Shown here: in pieces, positions 1 to 7,167 of the stretch
How the letters are laid out: each line of letters opens with the position of its first letter
Position numbering within the stretch: the first letter of the stretch is position 1
Assembly: GCA_023424585.1 (NCBI GenBank)
Contig: JAFADT010000573.1
Span: 1-22,082, forward strand
Reading direction: 5' to 3'
Origin: Pseudomonadota bacterium
Lineage (GTDB): Bacteria; Myxococcota; Myxococcia; Myxococcales; Myxococcaceae
Length of the DNA: 22,082 nt
Notes under the pieces: generated by a model
Told to the model about the DNA's origin: nothing
Databases searched by the model: none
Seen by the model: only the letters and a program-made list of their open reading frames with translations
Program-made: the position numbers and the translations under genes

Positions 1-1
1 G

Positions 2-370
2 CTGCGAGGGGTGCTGTATGGCCGCTTCGGCAAGAAGGGGCGGGAGCCGCACGACGGCATCGACCTGGCGGCGCCCGCGGGCACGCCCATCAAGACGGCG
101 CAGGAGGGCACCGTCCTCTACGCGGGCGAGCAGAAGGGCTACGGCCTCATCGTCATCGTGGAGCACGCGTCGCCGCTCATCACGCTCTACGCGCACAACC
201 GCGACCTGCGCGTGAAGACGGGGCAGAAGGTCCGGCGCGGGCAGGTCATCGCCACGGTGGGCGAGTCCGGCCGCACGTCCGGCCCGCACGTGCACTTCGA
301 GGTGCGCGTGGACGGCAAGCCGGTGGATCCGCTGGAGTACCTGGGCGTGATGCCGTCCGCGTCCGACTAG
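2..370 (+). CDS. M23 family (LytM-type) zinc metallopeptidase, C-terminal part (5' end outside the window)
   Basis: The reading frame is open from the window edge, so the start codon lies upstream; 122 residues are visible. They form a nearly complete peptidase M23 domain, the fold that cleaves peptidoglycan peptide cross-links or, in degenerate forms, regulates amidases. All expected active-site residues are present, numbered from the first visible codon: H17 and D21 in the HDGID motif (HxxxD zinc ligands), H65 in LYAHN, and H96/H98 in GPHVHFEV (HxH). The domain therefore looks catalytically competent, unlike EnvC/NlpD-type activators. Missing upstream sequence probably holds a signal peptide or lipobox and possibly LysM or coiled-coil segments. 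It converges with the reductase gene; the two stop codons share the tetranucleotide CTAG at 367-370. Its exact cell-wall role cannot be judged from this fragment. Confidence 0.93.
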   Translation: MRGVLYGRFGKKGREPHDGIDLAAPAGTPIKTAQEGTVLYAGEQKGYGLIVIVEHASPLITLYAHNRDLRVKTGQKVRRGQVIATVGESGRTSGPHVHFEVRVDGKPVDPLEYLGVMPSASD

Positions 371-1377
371 GTGGCTTCGGGGGCGGGCGGGGTTTCGCGG
401 GGTGGATAGCCTCCGGTGTGACGGGCGCGCTCGCGCACCAGGGCGAGGAGGCTCTCGCAGGTGGGCATGGGCTTGCCGGTGAGCTGGCCCAGCTCCACGA
501 CGGCGCCCAGCAGCGCGTCGATCTCCATGGGGCGCCCGCGCTCCAGGTCCTGGAGCATGGACGTCTTGTGCGCGCCGACCTGGGCCGCGCCCTGGATGCG
601 CTGGTCCACGTCGATGAGGAAGCGCGTGCCCAGGGCCTCCGCCACGGCCTGGGCCTCCCGCATCATCGTGCGCGCCACGGCGCGCAGGTCCGGCTGGCGG
701 GTGAGCACGTCGAGCGTCGCGCCCGTGAGCACCGACAGCGGGTTGAAGGCGAGGTTGCCCCAGAGCTTCACCCAGAGTTCATCGCGGATGCGGGGGCGCA
801 CGGGGGACTTGAGGCCGGCCTTCATCATCAGCCGCGAGAGGGCCTGCACGCGCGGGCTCTTGCTGCCGTCGGGCTCGCCCAGCGTCACGCGGTCGTTGTA
901 CGTGTGCACGATGACGCCGGGCGAGACGACCTCCGCGGCCGGGTACACCACGGTGGCGATGACGCGCTCGGGTGGCAGGGTGCGCAGGAGCACGCCGCCG
1001 GGGTCCACGCTCTCGATGTGGCGGCCCGCGTAGGGGCCCTCGAGTCCATGGAAGTACCAGTAGGGCACGCCGTTGACGCCGGTGACGAGCGCCGTCTCCG
1101 GGCCCAGCAGCCGGGCGATTTGAGGCGCGGCGGCGGGCAGGGCATGGGCCTTGAGCGTGAGGAAGACGTAGTCCTGCGGGCCCGCGTCGTCGGGCGAGTC
1201 CGTGCAGCGCGGCCGCACGGTGACCGTCTCGCCGCCGCTGGTGAGCGTGACGCCGTGGGCGCGCATGGCGTCCAGGTGGGCGCCTCGCGCGATGAAGGTG
1301 ACGTCCGCGCCGGCCTGGAGCAGCTTGACGCCGAGGAACCCGCCGATGGCGCCCGCGCCGAAGATGGCGACCCTCAT
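367..1377 (-). CDS. 2-dehydropantoate 2-reductase (ketopantoate reductase, PanE/ApbA-like)
   Basis: This 336-residue protein belongs to the NADPH-dependent ketopantoate reductase family, which reduces 2-dehydropantoate to pantoate for CoA synthesis. The N-terminal Rossmann motif is GAGAIGG (residues 7-13). Residues matching the family's catalytic set are visible: N102 in TGVNGVP, K204 in ELWVKLWGNLAFNPL and E285 in RPMEIDALLG. The substrate segment KTSMLQDLERGRP (271-283) is typical. It is about 30 residues longer than the E. coli enzyme, mostly in a Pro-rich tail. The ATG at 1377-1375 overlaps the upstream synthetase stop (ATGA), so translation is probably coupled. Many relatives outside pan operons act on other 2-oxo acids, and pairing with an acyl-CoA synthetase rather than panB/panC leaves the true substrate open. 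Confidence 0.93.
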   Translation of the reverse strand: MRVAIFGAGAIGGFLGVKLLQAGADVTFIARGAHLDAMRAHGVTLTSGGETVTVRPRCTDSPDDAGPQDYVFLTLKAHALPAAAPQIARLLGPETALVTGVNGVPYWYFHGLEGPYAGRHIESVDPGGVLLRTLPPERVIATVVYPAAEVVSPGVIVHTYNDRVTLGEPDGSKSPRVQALSRLMMKAGLKSPVRPRIRDELWVKLWGNLAFNPLSVLTGATLDVLTRQPDLRAVARTMMREAQAVAEALGTRFLIDVDQRIQGAAQVGAHKTSMLQDLERGRPMEIDALLGAVVELGQLTGKPMPTCESLLALVRERARHTGGYPPRETPPAPEAT

Positions 1378-2903
1378 GACGTGAGCCCCAGCCGCGCCGC
1401 GAGCCCGATGCGCTGCACCTTGCCGGTGGGGCCCTTGGGCAGCTCCGTGAGGAAGACGATGCGGCGGGGCACCTTGAAGTCCGCCACGCGCGCCGCCACG
1501 AAGTCGCGCAGCTCGCGCTCGGTGGGCTGGTGGCCTTCTCGCGGGATGACGGCGGCGGCGACCTCCTCCCCGAGCCTGGGGTGGGGCAGGGCGAACGTCA
1601 CGGCCTGCCGCACGGCGGGGTGATCCAGCAACACGGTGTCCACCTCCAGCGGGCTCACCTTCTCCCCGCCGCGATTGATCAGCTCCTTCAGCCGGCCCGT
1701 GAGCCGCAGGTAGCCCTGCGCGTCGAGCGTGCCCTGGTCGCCCGTGCGGAACCATCCGTGCGTGAAGGCGCGCGCGTTGGCCTCGGGGTTGTTCACGTAG
1801 CCGGACATGACGTTGGGGCCGCGGATGACCACCTCGCCAGTCGCCCCCGGAGGCAGCAGCGTGCCCGCGTCGTCCATGATGGCGACCTCGGGCCCGGCGG
1901 CGAGCCCCACCGAGCCCGCGCAGCGGGGACGCGGCGGCAGCGGGTTGGAGGCCATCTGGTGCGCGGCCTCCGTCATGCCGTAGCTCTCGATGACGGGCAC
2001 GCGGAAGACGCGCTCCAGCTCCTCCATCACCTGTGGCGGCAGCGACGCGGAGGAGGACCGGATGAAGCGCAGGCGGTGGTCCTTCAGGCCGTCCTCGTTG
2101 CGGTGGGCGCGCTCCAGCAGCGCCTGGTGCATGGTGGGGACGGCCGTGTACCAGGTGGGGCGGGCCTCCTCGAACCAGGCGAAGAACCGCAGGGCGTTGA
2201 AGCCGGGGGTGCAGACCACGCGGCCTCCCGCGCCCAGGCTGGACAACACCGCCGCCACGAGCCCGTGGATGTGGAACAGCGGCATGATGTTGAGGCACGT
2301 GTCCGTGGGCCCGAGGTCCAGCTGCGTGGCGATGTGATTCGCGGAGGCGCTGAGGTTCGCGTGCGTCAGCGGCACCTGCTTGGGCCGCGCGGTCGTGCCC
2401 GACGTGTGCAGCACCAGCGCGACGTCGTCACCTTGGGCAGGACCGGGACGGTGCGCCTGGCTCGATGGGGGCTGTCGGGCCTTGAGCGTGAAGTGCCCCG
2501 CGGGCCCGTCCACCGTCGGGCTCAACTCGATGAGGGGGATGCCGCGTGCGCGCGCGACCTCGCGGGCCGGCTCCTCCGTTCCTTCGAGCACGACGAGCGC
2601 CCGGGCCTGGAGGTCGTCCAGGTAGAACGTGAGCTCGTCCGCGCGGTAGGCGGGGTTGAGCGGCGCGGTCGTCGCGGCGCTCGCCACGGCGAGGAACGCC
2701 GCCGCCAGCTCCGGGCCGTTGGGGAGCACCAGCGCGACGCGGTCTCCCTGGCCCAGCCCCCACGCGTTCAACCGTCCGCGGATGCGCGCGGTGTGCTCCC
2801 GCAGCGCGCCGTAGGTCATGCCCTGCCTGCCGGGCGCACCGAGCGCTCCGTCCTCCGTCCGTCCGCGTGCGAGCAGCGCTTCGAGGGTGTCCACCCGCTC
2901 CAT
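1374..2903 (-). CDS. AMP-forming acyl-CoA synthetase (ANL superfamily, Pcs60/AAE3-like)
   Basis: A 509-residue cytoplasmic adenylate-forming enzyme that activates a carboxylic acid as acyl-AMP and passes it to CoA. ATP-binding motif A3 is seen as TSGTTARPK (167-175). Motif A5 is YGMTEAAHQM, and the A7/A8 hinge region includes GWFRTGDQG and GRLKELINRGGEKVSP. The C-terminal lid carries the catalytic lysine K495 in GPTGKVQR. Length and the NRGGEKVSPLEV segment resemble the Pcs60/AAE3 (oxalyl-CoA synthetase-like) branch, though the substrate cannot be read from sequence. The ATG start has a strong GGAGG (2909-2913) five bases upstream. Its stop overlaps the reductase start by 4 nt, so the two form an operon. 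Confidence 0.94.
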   Translation of the reverse strand: MERVDTLEALLARGRTEDGALGAPGRQGMTYGALREHTARIRGRLNAWGLGQGDRVALVLPNGPELAAAFLAVASAATTAPLNPAYRADELTFYLDDLQARALVVLEGTEEPAREVARARGIPLIELSPTVDGPAGHFTLKARQPPSSQAHRPGPAQGDDVALVLHTSGTTARPKQVPLTHANLSASANHIATQLDLGPTDTCLNIMPLFHIHGLVAAVLSSLGAGGRVVCTPGFNALRFFAWFEEARPTWYTAVPTMHQALLERAHRNEDGLKDHRLRFIRSSSASLPPQVMEELERVFRVPVIESYGMTEAAHQMASNPLPPRPRCAGSVGLAAGPEVAIMDDAGTLLPPGATGEVVIRGPNVMSGYVNNPEANARAFTHGWFRTGDQGTLDAQGYLRLTGRLKELINRGGEKVSPLEVDTVLLDHPAVRQAVTFALPHPRLGEEVAAAVIPREGHQPTERELRDFVAARVADFKVPRRIVFLTELPKGPTGKVQRIGLAARLGLTS

Positions 2904-3080
2904 GTCGGCCTCCACGTCCCCGGGGGTCCCCTTCCGAATAGGGCCGCGGATCCTCCCGGGCAACCGCTTTGTGCGCGGGCTCGGGGCCTGCTGCTTCCAG
3001 GAGGCACCTCCTCCATCGAAGGGGGCCCGGCACGCGGCTCCCCGGCGCTCTGCTATACCGGCCAGCCGGGAGGCATCACC
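2904..3080. promoter_or_regulatory. Divergent intergenic region; possible extended -10 for the dehydrogenase gene
   Basis: This 177-bp gap separates the minus-strand synthetase from the plus-strand dehydrogenase and must hold both promoters. On the plus strand TGCTATACC (3051-3059) resembles an extended -10 (TGnTATAAT, 4 of 6 in the hexamer); a good -35 is not visible. A start site near 3066 would leave a short leader carrying GGGAGG (3068-3073). On the minus strand only a weak CTATTC (2941-2936) is seen. The promoter calls are pattern guesses. Confidence 0.35.
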
Positions 3081-3863
3081 ATGTCGCGGAGCGTGGCGCT
3101 CATCACCGGTGCATCGGCGGGGCTCGGGGTGCAGTTCGCGGAGCGGTTCGCGAAGGACGGGCACGACGTCATCCTCGTGGCGCGCGGCGCGGCGAAGCTG
3201 GAGGAGCTGGCCCGCAGGCTGGAGCAGGCGCACGGGGTGAAGGCGCACGTGCTGCCGGCGGACCTGGGACAGCCCTCCGCGCCGGAGCAGCTCTTCGCGC
3301 GTGTCCAGGAGCTGGGGCTCGCGGTGGACTTCCTCGTCAACAACGCGGGGTTCGGCTCCTCCGGGGCGTTCCTGGATCAGGACCTCGCGCGCGAGGCGGA
3401 GATGGTGGAGGTCAACTGCACCGCGCTCCTGAAGCTCACGCACCTGTTCGCGCGGCCCATGCGCGAGCGCAAGCAGGGGCGCATCCTCAACATCGCGTCC
3501 ACCGCGGGCTTCCAGCCGGGGCCGTACATGGCCACGTACTACGCGACGAAGGCGTTCGTGCTGTCGTTCACGGAGGCGCTCGCGGTCGAGCTGAAGGGCA
3601 CGGGCGTGACGGCGACCTGCCACTGCCCGGGCGCCACCCGCACGGAGTTCGCCGAGCGCGCCGGCAACGCGGAGTCGCGCCTCTTCCAGCGGCCGGGCGT
3701 GGCGGAAGCCCCCGAGGTCGCGGGCCATGCCTACGCGGCGATGATGCAGGGGCGGGTGGTCGCCATCCACGGGATGCTCAACTGGCTGGCGGCCTTCTCG
3801 TTGCGGCTCAGCCCCCGGGCCGTGGTGCGCTCCATCGCTGCGAAGCTCAACCAGCGGGGCTGA
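3081..3863 (+). CDS. SDR family NAD(P)-dependent oxidoreductase
   Basis: A 260-residue classical short-chain dehydrogenase/reductase. The cofactor glycine motif TGASAGLG sits at 9-16, the stabilising NNAG at 87-90, N112 in EVNCTA, the catalytic S140 in NIAST, and Y153/K157 in the YxxxK motif (YYATK). The PG motif (HCPGATRTEF) follows the active site as usual. The basic residue after strand 2 (VARGAAKL) hints at NADP(H) preference. The YMATYYATKAFV segment is like the YqjQ/DltE-type SDRs, which have varied substrates. The C-terminal 45 residues are hydrophobic and basic (MLNWLAAFSLRLSP), which may favour membrane contact. The ATG has GGGAGG (3068-3073) seven bases upstream. The substrate is unknown, and the gene stands alone with its own promoter region. 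Confidence 0.93.
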   Translation: MSRSVALITGASAGLGVQFAERFAKDGHDVILVARGAAKLEELARRLEQAHGVKAHVLPADLGQPSAPEQLFARVQELGLAVDFLVNNAGFGSSGAFLDQDLAREAEMVEVNCTALLKLTHLFARPMRERKQGRILNIASTAGFQPGPYMATYYATKAFVLSFTEALAVELKGTGVTATCHCPGATRTEFAERAGNAESRLFQRPGVAEAPEVAGHAYAAMMQGRVVAIHGMLNWLAAFSLRLSPRAVVRSIAAKLNQRG

Positions 3864-3909
3864 GCGGGCGGGGAGGCGACCATGGAAGGCCTGGGCGCGG
3901 GCGGGGAGG
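3864..3909 (+). repeat. Perfect 13-bp direct repeat carrying Shine-Dalgarno sequences
   Basis: GCGGGCGGGGAGG occurs at 3864-3876 and again at 3897-3909. Each copy places a purine-rich ribosome site ahead of a possible start of the next gene: the first precedes ATG 3882 by five bases, and the second, extended to GGAGGAGGG, precedes GTG 3918. It may be a local duplication or chance in GC-rich DNA. Confidence 0.6.
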
Positions 3910-3917
3910 AGGGTAGA

Positions 3918-4988
3918 GTGTCGGGCGTGTCTCGCCTCCCCCGGCTCCTCATCGCGTGCCTCGTGTCGCTGGCGTCGCCTGTCCTCGCGCAGGAGCGGAC
4001 GGCTGTCGCCCCGGAGACCTCGACGCTGTCCATGGACCCGGCGCCGCTCACGGTGGCGGTGCTGCCCCTCCAGGCCAACGCGGCGGCGGAGGAGGCCGCG
4101 CCCGGCATCACGTCGCTCATCGCGAGCCGGCTCGCGGAGTCGCCCAGGCTGCGCGTGCTGTCCCAGCGTGAGGTGCAGTCCAGGGTCGACCCTGGGCGCC
4201 AGCGGGAGCTCGTGGGCAGCACGTCCTGCGACGAGGCGGACTGCCTCCAGGTGCTGACGTCGCTGACCGGCGCCCGCTACATCCTCACGGGCCGCCTGGA
4301 CCGGTTCGGGAGCCAGTACCTGCTCTCCGCGACCCTGATGGACACGAAGGACGGCCACAGCATCGGCCGTCCGCGCGCCGAGGCCTCCAACGACGGTGAG
4401 CTGGTGCGCACGGTCGTCGCCGTGTCCGACGAGCTGGGGGTCGCGCTGGAGTCGCCCGGTCCGTCCATCAAACCCCGGCCGCTCCTGGGCGGTGCGGCCG
4501 TGTCGTCGCCGGGAGGCGGGCTCACGTTGGGGCTGCGCTTCAACAACAGCTTCATCGACAAGCTGTCGTCCTTGAACCCGGGCCTGGACCTGGAGGTGGG
4601 CTATTGGTTCCACCCGGAGTGGCAGGGCTTCGTCCAGGTCGGCTTCACGTGGGTGCACGCCGGGGGCGACGACGAGGGCGAGCTCAGCGTGCTGCCCAGC
4701 ATCGTGGGCGCGAGGCACTACCACCGCCTGGAGAAGTCCCTGCGGCCGTACTGGGGCTTTGGCCTGGGCGTGCAGCTGTCGTTCGGTGACTACGGCATCT
4801 TCCAGAGCACGGGCCCGCTGCCGTCGGTGGTGGGCTTCGTGGGGCTGGAGTACCTGCTGGTGGGCCACGTGGCCTTCCAACTGGAGCTGGGGACGAACAT
4901 CGCGCAGGCGGTGCTGGGGCTCGCGGACGGCGGCGCGGGCAGCGGCCTCAACCTGGATGTCAACGCCGGCATTGCGTACCACTTCTGA
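3918..4988 (+). CDS. Exported protein with TolB-N/CsgG-like N-terminal domain and C-terminal outer-membrane beta-barrel
   Basis: From GTG 3918 the protein has 356 residues. It starts with a signal peptide (RLPRLLIACLVSLASPVLA, likely cleavage before Q25). Residues about 35-170 form an alpha/beta domain (VAVLPLQAN, ITSLIASRLAESPRLRVLSQ, CDEADC, GARYILTGRLDRFGSQYLL). This resembles the TolB-N/FlgO/CsgG-type periplasmic domain common in myxobacteria; C104 and C109 could form a disulfide. The second half alternates hydrophobic and polar residues (GLRFNNSFI, LDLEVGYWFHPEWQGFVQVGF) and ends in a terminal Phe (IAYHF), as for an outer-membrane beta-barrel. Alternative starts are ATG 3882 (good SD, but an acidic N-terminal extension) and GTG 3927. 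A TPR lipoprotein follows 17 nt later, so they probably share a transcript. No specific function is assigned. Confidence 0.85.
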   Translation: MSGVSRLPRLLIACLVSLASPVLAQERTAVAPETSTLSMDPAPLTVAVLPLQANAAAEEAAPGITSLIASRLAESPRLRVLSQREVQSRVDPGRQRELVGSTSCDEADCLQVLTSLTGARYILTGRLDRFGSQYLLSATLMDTKDGHSIGRPRAEASNDGELVRTVVAVSDELGVALESPGPSIKPRPLLGGAAVSSPGGGLTLGLRFNNSFIDKLSSLNPGLDLEVGYWFHPEWQGFVQVGFTWVHAGGDDEGELSVLPSIVGARHYHRLEKSLRPYWGFGLGVQLSFGDYGIFQSTGPLPSVVGFVGLEYLLVGHVAFQLELGTNIAQAVLGLADGGAGSGLNLDVNAGIAYHF

Positions 4989-5005
4989 GTCGTCTGGAGC
5001 CCCTC

Positions 5006-6148
5006 ATGTCCTCGCGTCTGCGTGCCCTTCCGCTCATCGCCCTGCTGGCCTCCGGGGCCTGCACTGAAACGCCGAAGCTCGATCCGAAGGACCAGGCGGA
5101 GGGGCTCTATCTCCAGGGCAACTCCGAGTACCTCAAGGGCAACTTCGACGCGGCGCTCAAGTCCTTCGATGAGATGAAGGCCCTGATGCCGAGCGACCCG
5201 CGCCTGCCCGCCGCGAGGGGCGAGGTGCTGCTGTCGATGAGCCGGCTGGAGGAGTCGGAGAAGGAGTTCGAGGTCGCGCTGCGGTTGGATCCGAAGCGCT
5301 CCACGAACTGGAGCCGGCTGGGGTTCATCCAGGCGCAGCTGGGCAAGAAGGACGAAGCCCGGCAGTCGCTGCAGAAGGCGCTGGCGCTGCATCCGAAGGA
5401 CTTCAACGCGCTGGAGCAGCTGGGCGAGCTGGCCGAGGAGCGCGGCGACCACGACGAGGCGGTGCGCGACTTCACACAGGCGGCCGAGGCCGCGCCGGAC
5501 GCGTCGAAGTCCGACCTGCTGGTGCGGGCGGTGGACGTGCTGACGACGCAGGGGCGGCAGGACGAGGTGCTCGGGCTGTTGCGGAAGGTGACGGGGCAGG
5601 GCGTGCGGACGCCGGAGGTGCTGACGTCCCTGGGCGACGCGGAGGTGCGCGCGGGCCGGTTGCCGGAGGCGGCGGCGGCCTACGAAGAGGCCGCGAAGAA
5701 GTCGCCCAAGGACCCCACGCTGTGGGAGCTGGTGGCGGAGATCCAGCTCAAGCTGGGCAAGCGCGAGGAGGCGCTGAAGGCCTATGGAGAGTCATTGAAG
5801 GTGAAGGACCGCGCCATCGTGCACGTGGCGCTCGCGAGGGCGCACCTGTCGGTGAACGACCGCGTGGCGGCGGAGGGGGAGCTGCAGAAGGCTTTGGACT
5901 CGGTGTCAGGCGCGGACGTGGGAGAGATGCAGGAGGTGGCGGAGCTGCTCACGGCGATGGGGCGCAAGCAGGACGCCCTGCGCATCCTGACGAGCCTGGG
6001 CGCGGAGCCGGGGCACGCGAAGAACGTGGACCTGCAGCTGTCCACCGCGAGGCTCGCGCGTGATTTGAAGGACACGGCCACCGTGCAGGCCGCGTGTGCC
6101 CGCGTGGCCGCGGCCGCGGCGGATGGTGGCGTGGTGAAGTGCCCCTAG
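5006..6148 (+). CDS. TPR-repeat lipoprotein
   Basis: A 380-residue protein with a signal sequence ending in LLASGAC; Cys19 is the likely lipidated residue, although Ser at -3 makes the lipobox imperfect. The rest is helical repeats. Clear tetratricopeptide units include AEGLYLQGNSEYLKGNFDAA, ARGEVLLSMSRLEESEKEFE, WSRLGFIQAQLGKKDEARQS, ALEQLGELAEERGDHDEAVR and WELVAEIQLKLGKREEALKA. They cover about residues 30-340, then a short tail carries two Cys. TPR solenoids serve as scaffolds for protein partners; the natural guess is an envelope assembly role with the upstream barrel protein. GGAG (4996-4999) lies six bases before ATG. No partner is shown by sequence. Confidence 0.9.
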   Translation: MSSRLRALPLIALLASGACTETPKLDPKDQAEGLYLQGNSEYLKGNFDAALKSFDEMKALMPSDPRLPAARGEVLLSMSRLEESEKEFEVALRLDPKRSTNWSRLGFIQAQLGKKDEARQSLQKALALHPKDFNALEQLGELAEERGDHDEAVRDFTQAAEAAPDASKSDLLVRAVDVLTTQGRQDEVLGLLRKVTGQGVRTPEVLTSLGDAEVRAGRLPEAAAAYEEAAKKSPKDPTLWELVAEIQLKLGKREEALKAYGESLKVKDRAIVHVALARAHLSVNDRVAAEGELQKALDSVSGADVGEMQEVAELLTAMGRKQDALRILTSLGAEPGHAKNVDLQLSTARLARDLKDTATVQAACARVAAAAADGGVVKCP

Positions 6149-6299
6149 GTATGCGTCGTGGGGGGATGGCCTGCTTCTCCCTGGCGGGATGCAGTACGCC
6201 CGTGATCAGGGCGGGTCCATCGCCCTCCTCGTCTCCGAGGACATCAAGCTCGCCCTGGAGCGCATCCGCGCCACCGGCGTTCGCTTCATCCCCGTCTGA
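6138..6299 (+). pseudogene. Gene remnant: C-terminal tail resembling Imm11-family (DUF1629-like) proteins
   Basis: After the TGA at 6135-6137 a short frame stays open to TGA 6297-6299. Its last part, from ATG 6189, encodes 36 residues including GGSIALLVSEDIKLALERIR and TGVRFIPV. From memory this matches the closing element of myxobacterial Imm11-like proteins, which end in a 'vSe-lk-ale---ltGv-F-pv' pattern. The rest of a normal 180-250 residue gene is absent. In another frame, ATG 6151 begins a lipoprotein-like signal (MRRGGMACFSLAGCSTPV) that runs directly into this tail's region, so the locus may be a join of two broken genes. No good Shine-Dalgarno is seen before 6189. It could instead be a real micro-ORF. 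Confidence 0.4.
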
Positions 6300-6303
6300 C
6301 CTC

Positions 6304-6332
6304 TCCGCCCGGGCTCATCGCGCCCGGGCGGA
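6304..6332. terminator. Strong GC hairpin between convergent genes (bidirectional terminator-like)
   Basis: TCCGCCCGGG (6304-6313) and CCCGGGCGGA (6323-6332) form a perfect 10-bp stem with a 9-nt loop. It lies 5 nt after the remnant's stop and 18 nt beyond the lexA stop, where transcription from both sides should end. No T-run follows on either strand, so it is not a textbook intrinsic terminator; high-GC bacteria often use such U-less hairpins. Confidence 0.6.
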
Positions 6333-6349
6333 ACCGCGCCACCGGCTGC

Positions 6350-7018
6350 CTACGTCCGGCCGCCCTGCAGCTTGCGGTACACGCCCACCACCTGCCCCAG
6401 GATCATCGTGGAGCGGAAGTCGGAGCGGTTCACGTAGATGGGCTGCATCGTCGCGTTCGCCGGCTGGAAGCGGATCCGGTCGGGTTCCGGGTAGTAGCGC
6501 TTCACCGTCGCCTCGTCCTCGATGAGCGCCACCACGATCTCTCCCGGCTGCGCCGACGGCGTCTTCTTCACGAAGAGGTAGTCCCCGTCGTGGATGCCGT
6601 CGTCGATCATCGACTGGCCCTTGACCCGGAGCGCGAACACCTCCCGGCCGTTCACCCCGCCCAGCAGGAAGCTGTCGATCTTGACCGAGTCCTCCATGTG
6701 CTCCTGCGCCAGCGCCGGCGCGCCCGCAGCCACCTTGCCTAGCAGGGGGATCTCCACCATGCCGGACTCCCGGCTCTTCATCCCCAGGCCCAACAGCAGC
6801 CTCGCCCGCTTGGTGGGCACCAGCGAGCGGCTCTGCTGCTCGCCGCGCGTCAGGTAGCCCTTTCGCTCCAGGGCCTTCAGGTGGTCGTTCACCCCGTTGG
6901 TCGAGCGGATGTCCATGTGCTCCCCAATCTCCCGGATGGTCGGGGGGAAGCCTCGGACCTCCGTCTCCTTCACGATGAAGGTCAGGATCTCCCGCTGGCG
7001 CTCCGTGAGCTCTTCCAT
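6350..7018 (-). CDS. lexA: LexA, SOS-response transcriptional repressor and self-cleaving S24 peptidase
   Basis: A 222-residue repressor of the DNA-damage (SOS) regulon. The N-terminal winged-helix domain (1-70) starts [12 protein letters not shown] and has the recognition-helix region [20 protein letters not shown]. The C-terminal S24 domain keeps the self-cleavage machinery: the Ala98-Gly99 scissile bond in GKVAAGAP, nucleophile S136 in VKGQSMID and general-base K173 in EATVKRYY. RecA-stimulated autoproteolysis is therefore expected. ATG 7018 is preceded by AAGGAG (7032-7027), eight bases away, which fixes the start. A LexA box in its own promoter indicates autoregulation. It is transcribed divergently from the hybrid kinase and converges with the TPR lipoprotein transcript. 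Confidence 0.98.
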   Translation of the reverse strand: MEELTERQREILTFIVKETEVRGFPPTIREIGEHMDIRSTNGVNDHLKALERKGYLTRGEQQSRSLVPTKRARLLLGLGMKSRESGMVEIPLLGKVAAGAPALAQEHMEDSVKIDSFLLGGVNGREVFALRVKGQSMIDDGIHDGDYLFVKKTPSAQPGEIVVALIEDEATVKRYYPEPDRIRFQPANATMQPIYVNRSDFRSTMILGQVVGVYRKLQGGRT

Positions 7019-7085
7019 GGCCGCAACTCCTTCGCTCGGTCGCCCGCCTGCCCTGGCGGGGTGGGCAACAGAATTTCAGTGGCCC

Positions 7086-7114
7086 ATGCTCCCTGAACAT
7101 ACGTGTAGAGTCAA
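7086..7114 (-). promoter_or_regulatory. lexA promoter (sigma70-like -35/-10)
   Basis: On the minus strand TTGACT (7114-7109, 5 of 6 to TTGACA) and GAGCAT (7091-7086, 3 of 6 to TATAAT) are separated by exactly 17 bp. The spacer is wholly occupied by the LexA box, a classical arrangement for repression. About 67 bp of leader would precede the ATG. The -10 is weak, so its position rests on spacing. Confidence 0.55.
7092..7108 (-). promoter_or_regulatory. LexA box (SOS operator)
   Basis: Read on the minus strand, CTACACGTATGTTCAGG matches the Myxococcus LexA motif, recalled as CTRHAMRYBYGTTCAGS, at 16 of 17 positions; the mismatch is A at the ninth. It sits between -35 and -10 of lexA, about 75 bp upstream of the ATG. 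A second GTTCAG lies on the plus strand at 7118-7123, forming a CTGAAC-N19-GTTCAG inverted pair. Confidence 0.75.
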
Positions 7115-7167
7115 TCTGTTCAGTACCCCCACCCGTACCCGCCGTGCGGCCCCGGACCTGTCTTTCT

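Noticed and set aside
1530..3080. Extension of the dehydrogenase frame far upstream on the plus strand
   Set aside because: The extension lies antisense to the synthetase and translates to low-complexity sequence. ATG 3081 has a good ribosome site and starts exactly at the Rossmann domain.
6151..6525. A lipoprotein gene starting MRRGGMACFSLAGC
   Set aside because: After about 20 residues the frame becomes Ser/Pro/Arg-rich and runs antisense into lexA. It is kept only as a comment on the gene remnant.
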